A program made the translations under genes and the position numbers. Positions 26,143 through 34,780 of a stretch of 64,000 nucleotides of DNA are shown here, piece by piece. Source of the stretch: Acetobacter nitrogenifigens DSM 23921 = NBRC 105050. GTDB lineage: Bacteria > Pseudomonadota > Alphaproteobacteria > Acetobacterales > Acetobacteraceae. The stretch's first letter is position 1. Every line of letters begins with the position of its first letter. Location of the stretch: positions 211,561 through 275,560 of the forward strand of contig NZ_AUBI01000006.1 of NCBI RefSeq assembly GCF_000429165.1, read 5' to 3'. Under the pieces are notes generated by a model that worked only from the letters and a program-made list of their open reading frames with translations, had not been told where the DNA came from and did no database searches.

Positions 26143-26483
26143 ATGAGCAAGACGTCAGTGAGTTACAAATGACATCATTTTCCGCGCGAGGTGATCGCGC
26201 ATGCGGTGTAGCTGTATTTCCGCTCTCCGCTGAACTTTCAACTGATCGAGGAGATGCTGCTGGAGCGCGGGATCATTGTCCCTTATGAGACGATCCGCCG
26301 CTGGAGCCTGAAATTCGGCTCCGCATTCGCCCGTCTTCTGCGGCGCAAGGCAGCCAAACCGGTGATATCTGGCATCTTGATGAAGTCCGGATCGTGATCC
26401 AGGGCCAGTCGCACTGGCTGTGGCGGGCGGTCGACCAGGATGGCTACGTTCTCGACGAAATCCTGCAGACCCGCCAGACGTAA
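26143..26483 (+). pseudogene. IS6-family transposase relic
   Basis: Reading from ATG 26143 gives MSKTSVSYK, then HHFPREVIAHAV, LYFRSPLNFQLIEEMLLERG, and PYETIRRWSLKFG, the N-terminal zinc-ribbon/HTH part of IS6-type transposases. The frame is broken by TGA after SYK and by TAG after HAV (usual Trp). It then shifts frame near 26365 and continues as GDIWHLDEV, HWLWRAVDQDGYVLDE, ILQTRQT, which contains the first catalytic aspartate region, before TAA at 26481. The last half, including the other DDE residues, is absent. It cannot be active. Confidence 0.85.
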
Positions 26484-26873
26484 GATCAGCCTGTCGGTTC
26501 GGCATCTGTCTCATAAGGGACTGAGCAATCGTGGCGATGACACACTAACGCCAGAACCGGCAGGGCGGACATTTCTGTTCGGCCAAAAGCGGACATTGTA
26601 ATCTGGCTCTCACACCCATTGTTGCAACAGCGGGAAAATGTCCGGGTGTTTCGTAAAGCAGGAATGTCCGCATGAGCCGGTCCCGCCCGATAGAAACGCC
26701 CGTGTTGTGAGCCCTGCGAAGCCGTAGGCGAAGCATGGCTCACAACACGGGATCACCAGCTATTTAGCCGGGGCACGCGAAAAAGAGACGAGCGGCAGTG
26801 GTTTCTCGTCCGACCCCTACGAGTTGTTTTTTGGGTTAACACAAAGGCACATCAATTGCGACGACGGGGCGAT
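26484..26873. other. Gene-free stretch with inverted repeat
   Basis: Between the IS relic and the Rrf2 gene I find no coding sequence with family character. It contains the inverted repeat at 26699-26751 and a repeated GCGGACATT motif (about 26570 and 26590), consistent with mobile-element debris. Confidence 0.4.
26699..26751. repeat. 15-bp perfect inverted repeat
   Basis: CCCGTGTTGTGAGCC (26699-26713) and GGCTCACAACACGGG (26737-26751) pair perfectly around a 23-base centre that carries a GCGAAGC direct repeat. There is no U-run. It could be a remnant of a mobile-element end, a recombination site or a strong hairpin. Confidence 0.75.
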
Positions 26874-27314
26874 CTATTGCGTAACCGCTTGTCCATTGGC
26901 ATTGGCAAGTGCGATAGCCGCGATCTGCGCGAGCGTCATTGTCGTATATTTCGTCATCAGTTCGAGTTCCGCTGCGGCATAAGCTTCCTCGAGCACGGAG
27001 TTGGCGGCGCATTCCACCGGGCAGGTTGGATGATCACGTGAGATAGGGGCGACGAGGATGGCGCCCTCGTTCAGAGCACGCTGGACGTCCAGCACGGTAA
27101 TCTCATCGAGCGACCGCGCGAGCTTCCAGCCCCCGCCGCGCCCTCCTTCAGACTCAACGATTCCACGGTCGCGCAATGCGCCCAGCGAGCGGCGCACGAC
27201 GACCGGATTTGTGTTGAGCATCAGTGCAATCCGCTCTGACGTTTTCCTGCCTCCTAGCAGTTCCATGTGCACCAACACGTGCAGCATTCGAGCGAGCCGC
27301 CCATCGGTTCTCAT
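26874..27314 (-). CDS. Rrf2-family transcriptional regulator
   Basis: A 146-aa winged-helix protein of the Rrf2 family, YwnA-like branch: RLARMLHVLVHMELL, SERIALMLNTNPVVVRRSLG and RGGGWKLARSLDEITVLDV are the family landmarks. Two cysteines lie in HPTCPVECAAN (about residues 97-101); three clustered cysteines typical of Fe-S members such as IscR are not present, so cluster binding is doubtful. It is divergent from the broken epoxide-hydrolase gene at 27487 and may once have repressed it, as Rrf2/hydrolase pairs are common. Confidence 0.85.
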   Translation of the reverse strand: MRTDGRLARMLHVLVHMELLGGRKTSERIALMLNTNPVVVRRSLGALRDRGIVESEGGRGGGWKLARSLDEITVLDVQRALNEGAILVAPISRDHPTCPVECAANSVLEEAYAAAELELMTKYTTMTLAQIAAIALANANGQAVTQ

Positions 27315-27486
27315 TGCGCAATTTTCCGAAACAACAAATGTTACGATATCTTGACTTCTGATTTTTCCGTAACATGAATGGTTGCGAAATAAAAGGAGCG
27401 TTCATGCGAGGTCGACAGCTCGTAGTCGGGCCCGCAACCCTGATCGTCTCCACGTTAAATCCATCGGCAGTCACTCGGCAGGCCCC

Positions 27487-28463
27487 ATGAACGAGACCAT
27501 TCTTCAGACACGTTCTCTCTGAATGAGCATCCTTGATGCCGGAAAATGCCCACTCGTCTTGCTCTGCCACGGCTTTCCTGCAACCAAGCGCGTGTGGAGG
27601 CGCCAGATTGAAGCTTTGGCGCAGGCAGGCTATCGCGCCGTCGCACCTGACATGCGGGGTTACGGCGAGACGGAAGCGCCGCCGCGTCCGGACCAATACA
27701 CAGTCCTGCATGCCGTCGGCGATCTGATCGCACTACTCGACGCTCTCGGCGAGCGGCAGGCTGTTCTGGTTGGTCACGACTGGGGAGCGACCATTGCTTG
27801 GCAAGCCGCGTTGACGCGCCCTGACCGGTTCCGCCCCGTCGTGGCCTTGACCGTGCCCATGATGGGGCTACCGCCAGCGCCCCTTCGAAGATATTCCCCC
27901 AGAACGACGAAGCCTTGTTCTACACCCTATATTTTCAGCAGCCGGGCGGCGCCGAAGTCGAGTTCAGTCGGGATGTCCGGCTGACCCTTCGCAAGCTCAT
28001 CTTCGCTGGGAGTGGCGACGCAGGTCCGCGCAAGCCGGACGACGGCACGCCCAACCCCTTCGGCATGGTTGTGAGGACTACAGGCTTGCTGCCGAGCCTG
28101 CCGAACGTAACCAAGCTGCCAGAATGGATGTCCTCGCAGGAATTTGAGCACATAGTCACTGCGTTCAAGGCGTCCGGCTTTACCGGCGGATTGAACTACT
28201 ATCGCAATCTCGATCGAAATTGGGAGCTACAACAGGCGAACGCAGGTCAGTTAGTGACTGTTCCGGCGCTATTCATGATCGGAGAGCGTGATCCCGGGCT
28301 GGACATTCCTAGCATGAATCAAATTATCGCCAGCATGCCGAGCCTCGTTCCTAACCTGCAAGGGGCTCATGTTCTTTCTGGTGCGGGTCACTGGCTTCAG
28401 CAGGGGCGGTCTGATGAAGTAACGAAACTCATCTTCGATTTTATGGCGCAGCTTTGCGAATAG
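27487..28463 (+). pseudogene. Alpha/beta hydrolase (epoxide-hydrolase-like), disrupted
   Basis: Homology starts at ATG 27487 (MNETILQTRSL), is interrupted by TGA at 27520, resumes at ATG 27523 (MSILDAG, LVLLCHGFPATKRVW, VGHDWGATIAW with the nucleophile Asp), and then shifts frame near 27876. Adding one C to the CCCC run in GCGCCCCTTCGAAG restores a continuous frame into LFYTLYFQQPGG and TPNPFGMVVR, down to the histidine segment GAGHWLQQ. Two independent lesions suggest a true pseudogene, though the single-base run could be a sequencing error. The intact family hydrolyses epoxides or haloalkanes. Confidence 0.8.
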
Positions 28464-28701
28464 AAGCTCAATCTCCAGCACGTCGAGATCATACCGGATC
28501 ATTGGGCGAAACCATACAGACCGCACTACTTTAGGTAACGTCCGAGGAATCGTGCTTCCGATCTGTGGTAGGGGCGCCCGGCTATCTCTTCGCGCGACCA
28601 AAGGCCGACCATCGGTTCATCCACCAAAGCGGTCATACGCGCGAACGGCATAATTAGCCTACTTCAACAAGGTAGAACCATACTGGTCGCCTCATTCAGG
28701 C

Positions 28702-29790
28702 TCACGCCTTGGCGCCGCCCCTTTGTAATCGCTCCAGCAACTCCCGCCCGGTCCGCGTAAATACCTCCGCCGAATAGCGAGACAGGACCACTCCGCGCGC
28801 CCTCTCGCCCATCGCTGACAGCTCTTGCGGCGCGCCTAACGCCCGGCGCAGGACCGTCGCGAGTGCGTCGGGGGATTCCGGCGGTGTGTGCCAGCCGCTG
28901 ACGCCGTCCTGAATCGAATACGTCATTTCCCCGACCTTCGACCCGATGACAGGAAGCGCCGCCTGCATGGCTTCATGCGCGCCAATGCAAAACCCCTCCC
29001 ATCGTGACGGTTGGAGATAAAGGTGCAGTCCACTCAGGAACGCCCCTGTGTCCGCAGTGAAGCCGGGCAGCCGCACGCGTTCTCCCAGCCCATGCTGCGC
29101 GATCAGGCCTTCCAGTTCGACGCGCTGGGGGCCTTCTCCGGCGATGGTCAGATCAAAGGGAGGCAAGGCCTCCAGAGGCAGTCTCGCGATGGCGGCGATC
29201 AACTCGGCGTAACCTTTTACGGGGTGTAATCGGCCCAAAGATCCCAGCTTCACTGGCTCGCCGGGCCTCCACGGCGTGGCGCGCGGCGCATTCGGATCCG
29301 AGCGAAAGATCGGCCAGCAGGCGAGGCGCTCCGGTGGAATGCGCAGGCTGGCGCGGGTGGCTTCAGTCACGAATTGCGAATCTCCCACCCAAAGGCAGGA
29401 CAGCGATCGTGTGGCGCGTAGCAAGGCGCGGTTAGCTGGTTTCAGGCGCGCGGAATGCTGCCAGCTTGCGACGGGCAGCCCCATGCGCCGCCCGACCAGC
29501 TGCCCCAGTAGGGTCGCGCGGGTCAAGGAGGTCCATAGATGGGTCGGCCGCCACGCCTGCAATTCGCCCTCAAGCCAGCGATAGGCGCCGAGGTGATCGC
29601 GCAAACCGATGCCGCAGGCCCGGACGTCGAGGCCCGCAGCTCGCATAGGCGGTTCGCCCAGACCGTCTTTCCGCGCCAGAGCAAGGACCGCGACCTCGTG
29701 TCCGGCGTCCCTGAATACGTCGGTGACAGCAGGGACAGGGAAGGCGGCGCCACCGCCTTCGAGAGAATTGATCACGTAGGCGATGCGCAA
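28702..29790 (-). CDS. Glycosyltransferase, GT4 type
   Basis: A 362-aa cytoplasmic or membrane-associated glycosyltransferase of the GT-B fold: RIAYVINSLEGGGA at the N-terminus, LGSLGRLHPVKGYAELI, FDLTIAGEGPQR and the nucleotide-sugar-binding EGFCIGAHEAMQAALPVIGS with the E-x7-E pattern of GT4. No ATG fits; TTG 29790 has GGAGAA six bases before it, and TTG 29805 is an alternative that adds five residues. It stands alone on its strand behind the 3-hydroxybutyrate dehydrogenase gene, so its glycan product (lipopolysaccharide, exopolysaccharide) cannot be said. Confidence 0.82.
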   Translation of the reverse strand: MRIAYVINSLEGGGAAFPVPAVTDVFRDAGHEVAVLALARKDGLGEPPMRAAGLDVRACGIGLRDHLGAYRWLEGELQAWRPTHLWTSLTRATLLGQLVGRRMGLPVASWQHSARLKPANRALLRATRSLSCLWVGDSQFVTEATRASLRIPPERLACWPIFRSDPNAPRATPWRPGEPVKLGSLGRLHPVKGYAELIAAIARLPLEALPPFDLTIAGEGPQRVELEGLIAQHGLGERVRLPGFTADTGAFLSGLHLYLQPSRWEGFCIGAHEAMQAALPVIGSKVGEMTYSIQDGVSGWHTPPESPDALATVLRRALGAPQELSAMGERARGVVLSRYSAEVFTRTGRELLERLQRGGAKA

Positions 29791-29866
29791 GCAGCGTTCT
29801 CCCAACCGAAAGGTTGCGCCGCCTTCCTGCCTCGTTCCTGCGAGAAGTCAAGGTTACACCGGACGC

Positions 29867-30652
29867 TTAGCGTGCGGTGTAACCGCCGTCGATCATCTGG
29901 TTTGCGCCGGTGATCTGCGCGGCTTCGTCCCTGCAAAGGAACGTTGCCATCGCTGCAACCTGCTCGGCCGTGACGAACTGCCCCGTCGGTTGGGCCGCCA
30001 GAAGTACGTCCCTGATCACCTGTTCGCGCGTCATGTTGCGCGCCTTCATCGTGTCGGGAATCTGGTTTTCGACCAGCGGCGTCCAGACATAGCCGGGCGA
30101 AATCGCGTTGACGGTGATTCCCGTCCCGGCCGTCTCCAACGCCGCTGTTTTCACCAGGCCGAGCAGTCCATGCTTCGCTGCGACGTAAGCGGACTTAAAA
30201 GGGGACGCGACCTGCGAGTGTATCGACGCTGTGACGATGATCCGGCCCCAGCCGGAACCGCGCATCAGGGGGATCGCCGCCCGCATCAGATGAAAGGGCG
30301 AACTGAGATTGAGCGCGATGATCTGCTCCCATTTTTCAGCGGGAAACGAGTCGATCGCCTCGACATGCTGTACGCCCGCATTGGCGATCAGGATATCGAG
30401 ACCGCCCGCCTGCTCACATGCTGCGTGAACCAGCGCCCTGTTGGATTCCATTAGGCTCAGGTCCGCGGGAATAAAAAATGCTTCCCGGCTGGACGCGTCC
30501 GAAAGGGCGCGCCTCTGTTTCTCGATGTCCTCCGGGTCGCCGAAGCCGGTCATCACAAGGACGGCGCCTTCTGCTGCCAGAGCGCGAGCGTAAGCCAGAC
30601 CTATTCCTGACGTCGATCCGGTAACGAGAGCCACGCGGTTTTTGAGAAACAT
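29867..30652 (-). CDS. bdhA: 3-hydroxybutyrate dehydrogenase (SDR family)
   Basis: A 261-aa short-chain dehydrogenase. NAD-binding TGSTSGIGLAYA, NANAG-type IANAGVQHV, catalytic serine in TASIHSQVA and YVAAKHG (Tyr-x3-Lys) are all present. The segments NAGVQHVEAIDSFPAEKW and SPGYVWTPLVENQI are characteristic of D-3-hydroxybutyrate dehydrogenase, interconverting acetoacetate and 3-hydroxybutyrate. It lies 11 bp behind an AtoE-type carrier gene and downstream of a BKACE gene on the same strand, which together make an acetoacetate module. Confidence 0.87.
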   Translation of the reverse strand: MFLKNRVALVTGSTSGIGLAYARALAAEGAVLVMTGFGDPEDIEKQRRALSDASSREAFFIPADLSLMESNRALVHAACEQAGGLDILIANAGVQHVEAIDSFPAEKWEQIIALNLSSPFHLMRAAIPLMRGSGWGRIIVTASIHSQVASPFKSAYVAAKHGLLGLVKTAALETAGTGITVNAISPGYVWTPLVENQIPDTMKARNMTREQVIRDVLLAAQPTGQFVTAEQVAAMATFLCRDEAAQITGANQMIDGGYTAR

Positions 30653-30663
30653 CGCGCGCTCCT

Positions 30664-32034
30664 TCAGCCTAAAGCCAAAACGGCAATACAGCAGATAACA
30701 AGGGAGATCACGAACGTCACGGCGGTAAACGCCATTACACGCTGTATCCCGATGCCCGCGATGGCCACGATCGGGACCGCCCAGAATGGTTGAAGCATGT
30801 TGGCCACGTTTTCGGCGATGGCGACGGCCATAATCACATGTGGCGTCGAGGCGTGCAGACTCATCGCGGCAGGCACGACGAAAGGCCCCTGCACTGCCCA
30901 GTGGCCGCCCGCGCTGGGGACGAGGAACGTGATGATCAACGAACTTATGAAGCTCCAGAATGGCAATGTTTGAGCCGACGCGATGTGTACGAAGAAATCA
31001 GAGATAACGCCCGCAAGCCCCGTCGCCGTCATGATTCCCATGATTCCGCCGTAGAACGGAAATTGCAGCAAGATCGGTCCAGTCTGCGAAATCGCCTCCC
31101 GCACGGCGCCGACATAGGCGATCGGCGTTTTCTGCAAAGCGAGTCCCGCTATCAGAAAGCTGAGGATCAGACTTTCGATATCGAAACCGAATCCGTGATC
31201 TCGCCATCTCAGGATGAGCGCCGCAAGCGCAAATGCTGCGATCAGAGCGGACAAGACGAATGACCGTTCCACGGCGACGCGCGGCGACCACGCAGTCGGT
31301 GCGTCTTGCGAGGTCGCTGGCCGCTCTTCATCGACGTTCAGGAATACCGATTGCTTGGTCGCGGGACGTATGAGGGGAAACGCCAGACCCGACACGATGA
31401 CCGTCAAAATCGTTGGAACCAGCGTGAACGCTGAAAAGAGGGAGGCGCTGAGCGGCGTAACCTGTCCGGTCAGTTGCTCGACGATGTTCATGGGGTTGCC
31501 ATGCGTCGCCTGCGACAGGGCGATGGAGCTGGAAAGGCCGCTGTTGCACATCCACCACGCGGAATATCCGCACGCGACAAGCCATCCGTAATCCACCCGC
31601 ACGCGCCGTCCGATTTCACGAGCCACGAATGCGCCGACGACCAGTCCAAGGCCCCAGTTGAGCCATGTTGCGGGAACAACCAGGGCATACATGGTGAATA
31701 CCGCCTGTCCCGGCGTGTTGACGCTGGCGACCAGTCGGCGGAGCAATCTCCGGACAGCAGGCGCTGCGGCGACGGCATGCCCCGTGACGAGGATCAGCAT
31801 CATCTGGAACGCGAAGGCGACGATCTTGAAGGAGCCCCCGTACCACGCGTTCAGAATATCAGCCGGGGTGCGGTGCGGGGCAAGCGCTCCGGCGAGGATC
31901 GCTGTCACGAAGGTCAGAAGCAGCGCGATCACGAACGGATCGGGCATAAAGCGTTCGAAGAAGACCACAAAGAAATCGACGAGCGCACCTTGGAGCGAGT
32001 TCCGGGTGGCAGTTTTGGTTGAATTTTCGGTCAT
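30664..32034 (-). CDS. atoE: Short-chain fatty acid transporter, AtoE type
   Basis: A 456-aa polytopic membrane protein with about twelve hydrophobic helices. The N-terminus FFVVFFERFMPDPFVIALLL and the motifs WLNWGLGLVVGAF, SSSIALSQATHGNPM, FPFYGGIMGIM and PSAGGHWAVQGPF are those of AtoE/scFAT carriers, which import butyrate, acetoacetate and similar acids. The ATG has GAGAGA nine bases upstream. It is coupled to the dehydrogenase gene that follows. Confidence 0.9.
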   Translation of the reverse strand: MTENSTKTATRNSLQGALVDFFVVFFERFMPDPFVIALLLTFVTAILAGALAPHRTPADILNAWYGGSFKIVAFAFQMMLILVTGHAVAAAPAVRRLLRRLVASVNTPGQAVFTMYALVVPATWLNWGLGLVVGAFVAREIGRRVRVDYGWLVACGYSAWWMCNSGLSSSIALSQATHGNPMNIVEQLTGQVTPLSASLFSAFTLVPTILTVIVSGLAFPLIRPATKQSVFLNVDEERPATSQDAPTAWSPRVAVERSFVLSALIAAFALAALILRWRDHGFGFDIESLILSFLIAGLALQKTPIAYVGAVREAISQTGPILLQFPFYGGIMGIMTATGLAGVISDFFVHIASAQTLPFWSFISSLIITFLVPSAGGHWAVQGPFVVPAAMSLHASTPHVIMAVAIAENVANMLQPFWAVPIVAIAGIGIQRVMAFTAVTFVISLVICCIAVLALG

Positions 32035-32343
32035 ATGGTATCTCTCAGGCGAAATACGCGGGCGTATCCGAGCATGTCATGTGCATGGTGTTTTGTTATG
32101 ATGCCATTATTATTTCACCCATTATTTTATGATGACAATAAAAATCAATTCGTTGATCTTGGGGATTGCATATTGGTCAAACTGTTGACATTGGAAATGC
32201 AGGCATAGCTGCCATTTGAAACTCATCACCTCTGGGCACGCCCGACAATCCGCTCTTGGGCGAATTCGGTGCGCGTGGAACTATTTCCAGATAAATAAAC
32301 AATATTGGCGAAGGTTATTGCGAGAGGGAGATGGCGGCTTTTA
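32035..32343. other. Gene-free stretch, probable atoE promoter region
   Basis: This stretch between two minus-strand genes holds no coding sequence. Positions ~32095-32140 are very AT-rich and carry two CATCATAA-like and two TAATGG-like copies on the minus strand, so it probably contains a promoter for the atoE-bdhA pair. A clear terminator for the upstream BKACE gene is not seen. Confidence 0.4.
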
Positions 32344-33174
32344 TTATGCTGGCCGAAGCCCGAGTATCTGCCGCGCCTCTGCTGGCGTGGCAGGACGGCG
32401 CCCATGTGCGGCGAGCCGTTCGACCGCTATCTGCACGAGTTCAACGTTGCCCTTGGCAAGCCTGTCACGTGTTACGCGAATATTATCTTCCAAACCGGTG
32501 CGCACGCCGTCGCCGTCGCGGGCCAGAACCCAATCCATGACCGTTGTTTGGTAACGCCCGATCCCCGCCGCCGTCCATGTTGCCTCAGGGAGAATACGTC
32601 TTGTTTCTGCAAGAAGGATGTCGAGCAGATGTTCGTCGGCTGGCATGGCGTTCTTTACGCCAAGCACGAACTGCACATGTGGTTTTGGTCCCATCAACCC
32701 GGCGTCCACAAGGCGACGTGCGCCGTGTATGTGAGACAGGTCGAAGATTTCGATCTCCGGGCTGACATGATGATCTTTCATGCTGGCGGCGAGAGTGTCG
32801 ACGAGGGCGGCGCCGTTCTCGTAAACGATGGTCGGAAAATTTACCGAGCCGGTCGACAGCGAGGCCATATCCGGTCGCAGCGGTAAAGAACTCCCCCGGG
32901 CGTCGGCGTCGCGCCCGCGGCCGCCGGTGGAAAACTGGATGATCATGCCGGGGCAATGTCTGGAGACGCCTTCCTGAACAGCCTGAAACAGCGCTGGGTC
33001 GGATGACGGGCTTTCATCGGCGTTGCGAACGTGGATGTGCACAAGTGATGCGCCGGCTTCAAAGGCTTCGTGTGTTGATTCTATTTGCTGCGTCGGAGTT
33101 ACAGGCAGTGTCGGATTATCCGAGGTGCGCGGCACCGAACCGGTGATGGCGACGGCGACAACAGCTGGACGCAT
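32344..33174 (-). CDS. Beta-keto acid cleavage enzyme (BKACE, DUF849)
   Basis: A 276-aa TIM-barrel protein. AVAITGSVPR, the zinc-binding VHIHVRN, IIQFSTGG and EIEIFDLSHI are BKACE signatures. Such enzymes condense a beta-keto acid with acetyl-CoA, giving acetoacetate and a new CoA ester, in degradation of carnitine, lysine (Kce) and other compounds. ATG 33174 was chosen (AGGGTGAG upstream) over an in-frame extension of 20 basic residues. The genes downstream, for a short-chain fatty acid carrier and a 3-hydroxybutyrate dehydrogenase, would handle the acetoacetate. The keto acid is unknown. Confidence 0.86.
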   Translation of the reverse strand: MRPAVVAVAITGSVPRTSDNPTLPVTPTQQIESTHEAFEAGASLVHIHVRNADESPSSDPALFQAVQEGVSRHCPGMIIQFSTGGRGRDADARGSSLPLRPDMASLSTGSVNFPTIVYENGAALVDTLAASMKDHHVSPEIEIFDLSHIHGARRLVDAGLMGPKPHVQFVLGVKNAMPADEHLLDILLAETRRILPEATWTAAGIGRYQTTVMDWVLARDGDGVRTGLEDNIRVTRDRLAKGNVELVQIAVERLAAHGRRPATPAEARQILGLRPA

Positions 33175-33261
33175 AAGACTCACCCTGACTTTTCCGACGC
33201 CCCTCTTCGGGGGCTTGAGTGGAGTGTAAGCCACTGGCTTAATTTGGTCTGCACCTACTTT

Positions 33262-33276
33262 GTGCGATCAGCGCAC
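33262..33276. promoter_or_regulatory. Candidate operator upstream of BKACE
   Basis: GTGCG and CGCAC form a 5-5-5 dyad upstream of the BKACE gene. The regulator is not encoded in sight; significance is modest for a short dyad. Confidence 0.25.
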
Positions 33277-33653
33277 TTATGGTCGCTGTACGAATACTAT
33301 CAAACGCCGGTTTTGCCGTGCAGGCAAGTTGCTTTTCCATACTCCCGTGCTTGTGATGGCGCTTTAGGAGCGGTCAATGGCGGCGCTGGATCCGTTGGAG
33401 GGAGGGCAGTGAGTGCTATTGAAGTGGTAGTGCTGGGCGGCTGTCTGCAACAGTGGCCGTGCGTTTGTTGATACGTGTATCGACTCTGGCGGGCGCGAGC
33501 TCGCGTCCCTTTCCTAAAGAAAAATTCCGATATTTTGGCGAGGCCGTAAACTGAATGCCGGGCGTGAATATCATTTGGAGAATTTTAAAAAATATATTGA
33601 AACAATGTATTTTTGTTCAAAAATGAACGACCTACCCTAGCCGTTTTAATCTT

Positions 33654-33689
33654 GGTTGACGCCAGTTTCGTGCAAAACAGGCGCCAACC
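33654..33689 (-). terminator. Hairpin after the alcohol dehydrogenase gene
   Basis: On the minus strand GGTTGGCGCC and GGCGTCAACC pair over ten positions with one G-T, 14 bases after the stop codon. The U-run is absent, so terminator function is tentative. Confidence 0.45.
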
Positions 33690-33702
33690 GAAAGAGAAAA
33701 TC

Positions 33703-34758
33703 TCAGGCGCTGGCGGGCATGGACGTCATGTCGATCACGAAGCGATATTTCACATCCGATTTCAGCATGCGCTCATAAGCCGCCTCGATCTCATCCATAC
33801 GAATCATCTCGATGTCGGACGTGATTCCATGCTCACCGCAGAAGTCGAGCATTTCCTGTGTCTCCGCGATCCCGCCGATCAGCGATCCGGCGAAGGTGCG
33901 GCGCTTCATGATGAGGCTGAATACTGAAACCGGCAGCGGTTCTTCGGGCGCCCCGACCTGAACCAGCACGCCGTCGCGTTTGAGCAGCTCGAGATATTCG
34001 TTGATGTCGTGTTTAGCCGAGACTGCGTCAAGTATGAAGTCGAAGCGCCCGCTCTCCTTGGCCATCGCTTCCGGATCTTTCGATAGAACGACCTCATGCG
34101 CGCCGAGCCGCAGCCCGTCCTCGACTTTGCTGGCCGATGTGGTGAACAGCACGACTTCCGCTCCCAGCGCACGGGCGAATTTTACGCCCATATGGCCCAG
34201 CCCTCCAAGCCCGACGATGCCGACGCGTTGCCCGGGACCAACCTTCCATTTACGCAGGGGCGACCAGGTGGTGATGCCTGCGCAGAGCAACGGCGCCACG
34301 GCGGCGGGGTCGAGCGAGTCTGGAGCGCGCAGGACGAAAGCCTGATCAACCACGACGGCGCTGGAATATCCGCCAAAAGTGATCCCGCGCCCCTGCCTGT
34401 CCTCGCCGTTATAGGTGCCGACGAAACCGACTTCGCAGTACTGTTCCAGCCCCTCTTTACAGCTTGTGCATTCCCGACATGAGTCGACCATGCAACCGAC
34501 CCCGACGAAATCACCTTTCTTAAAGCGCGCGACGGAAGATCCAACCTCGGCCACGCGCCCTACGATTTCGTGTCCCGGCACGCATGGGTAGATGGTGTTC
34601 TTCCACTCGTTGCGAGCCTGATGGAGATCGGAGTGACAGACGCCGCAATAGGCGATGTCGATGCGGACATCGTCCGGTCCTACGTCCCGCCGTTCAAACG
34701 CGATGGGGGCGAGTGGTGCGTTCGCTGCGGTGGCGGCGTATCCGACGCATGAGAGCAT
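33703..34758 (-). CDS. Zinc-dependent alcohol dehydrogenase, NAD(P)-dependent
   Basis: A 351-aa medium-chain dehydrogenase of the cinnamyl-alcohol/YahK type. Catalytic zinc ligands lie in CGVCHSDLH and PGHEIVG; structural zinc cysteines are in DSCRECTSCKEGLEQYC; the nucleotide motif is GLGGLGHMG. Such enzymes are NADP-preferring aldehyde reductases of broad range. It lies 22 bp downstream of an aldo/keto reductase gene and is likely co-transcribed with it, forming a small carbonyl-detoxifying or alcohol-forming unit. Confidence 0.92.
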   Translation of the reverse strand: MLSCVGYAATAANAPLAPIAFERRDVGPDDVRIDIAYCGVCHSDLHQARNEWKNTIYPCVPGHEIVGRVAEVGSSVARFKKGDFVGVGCMVDSCRECTSCKEGLEQYCEVGFVGTYNGEDRQGRGITFGGYSSAVVVDQAFVLRAPDSLDPAAVAPLLCAGITTWSPLRKWKVGPGQRVGIVGLGGLGHMGVKFARALGAEVVLFTTSASKVEDGLRLGAHEVVLSKDPEAMAKESGRFDFILDAVSAKHDINEYLELLKRDGVLVQVGAPEEPLPVSVFSLIMKRRTFAGSLIGGIAETQEMLDFCGEHGITSDIEMIRMDEIEAAYERMLKSDVKYRFVIDMTSMPASA

Positions 34759-34780
34759 GTCTTGTTTCCTTATGGTGCTG

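Larger units (their letters stand above)
33175..33702. other. Gene-free stretch upstream of BKACE
   Basis: No gene recognised. It holds two dyads: GTGCG-N5-CGCAC at 33262-33276, about 90 bp upstream of the BKACE start, and a near-perfect 8-2-8 dyad (GTTGATAC-GT-GTATCGAC) at 33467-33484. An AT-rich run at 33585-33630 and a hairpin for the alcohol dehydrogenase gene fill the rest. Confidence 0.4.
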
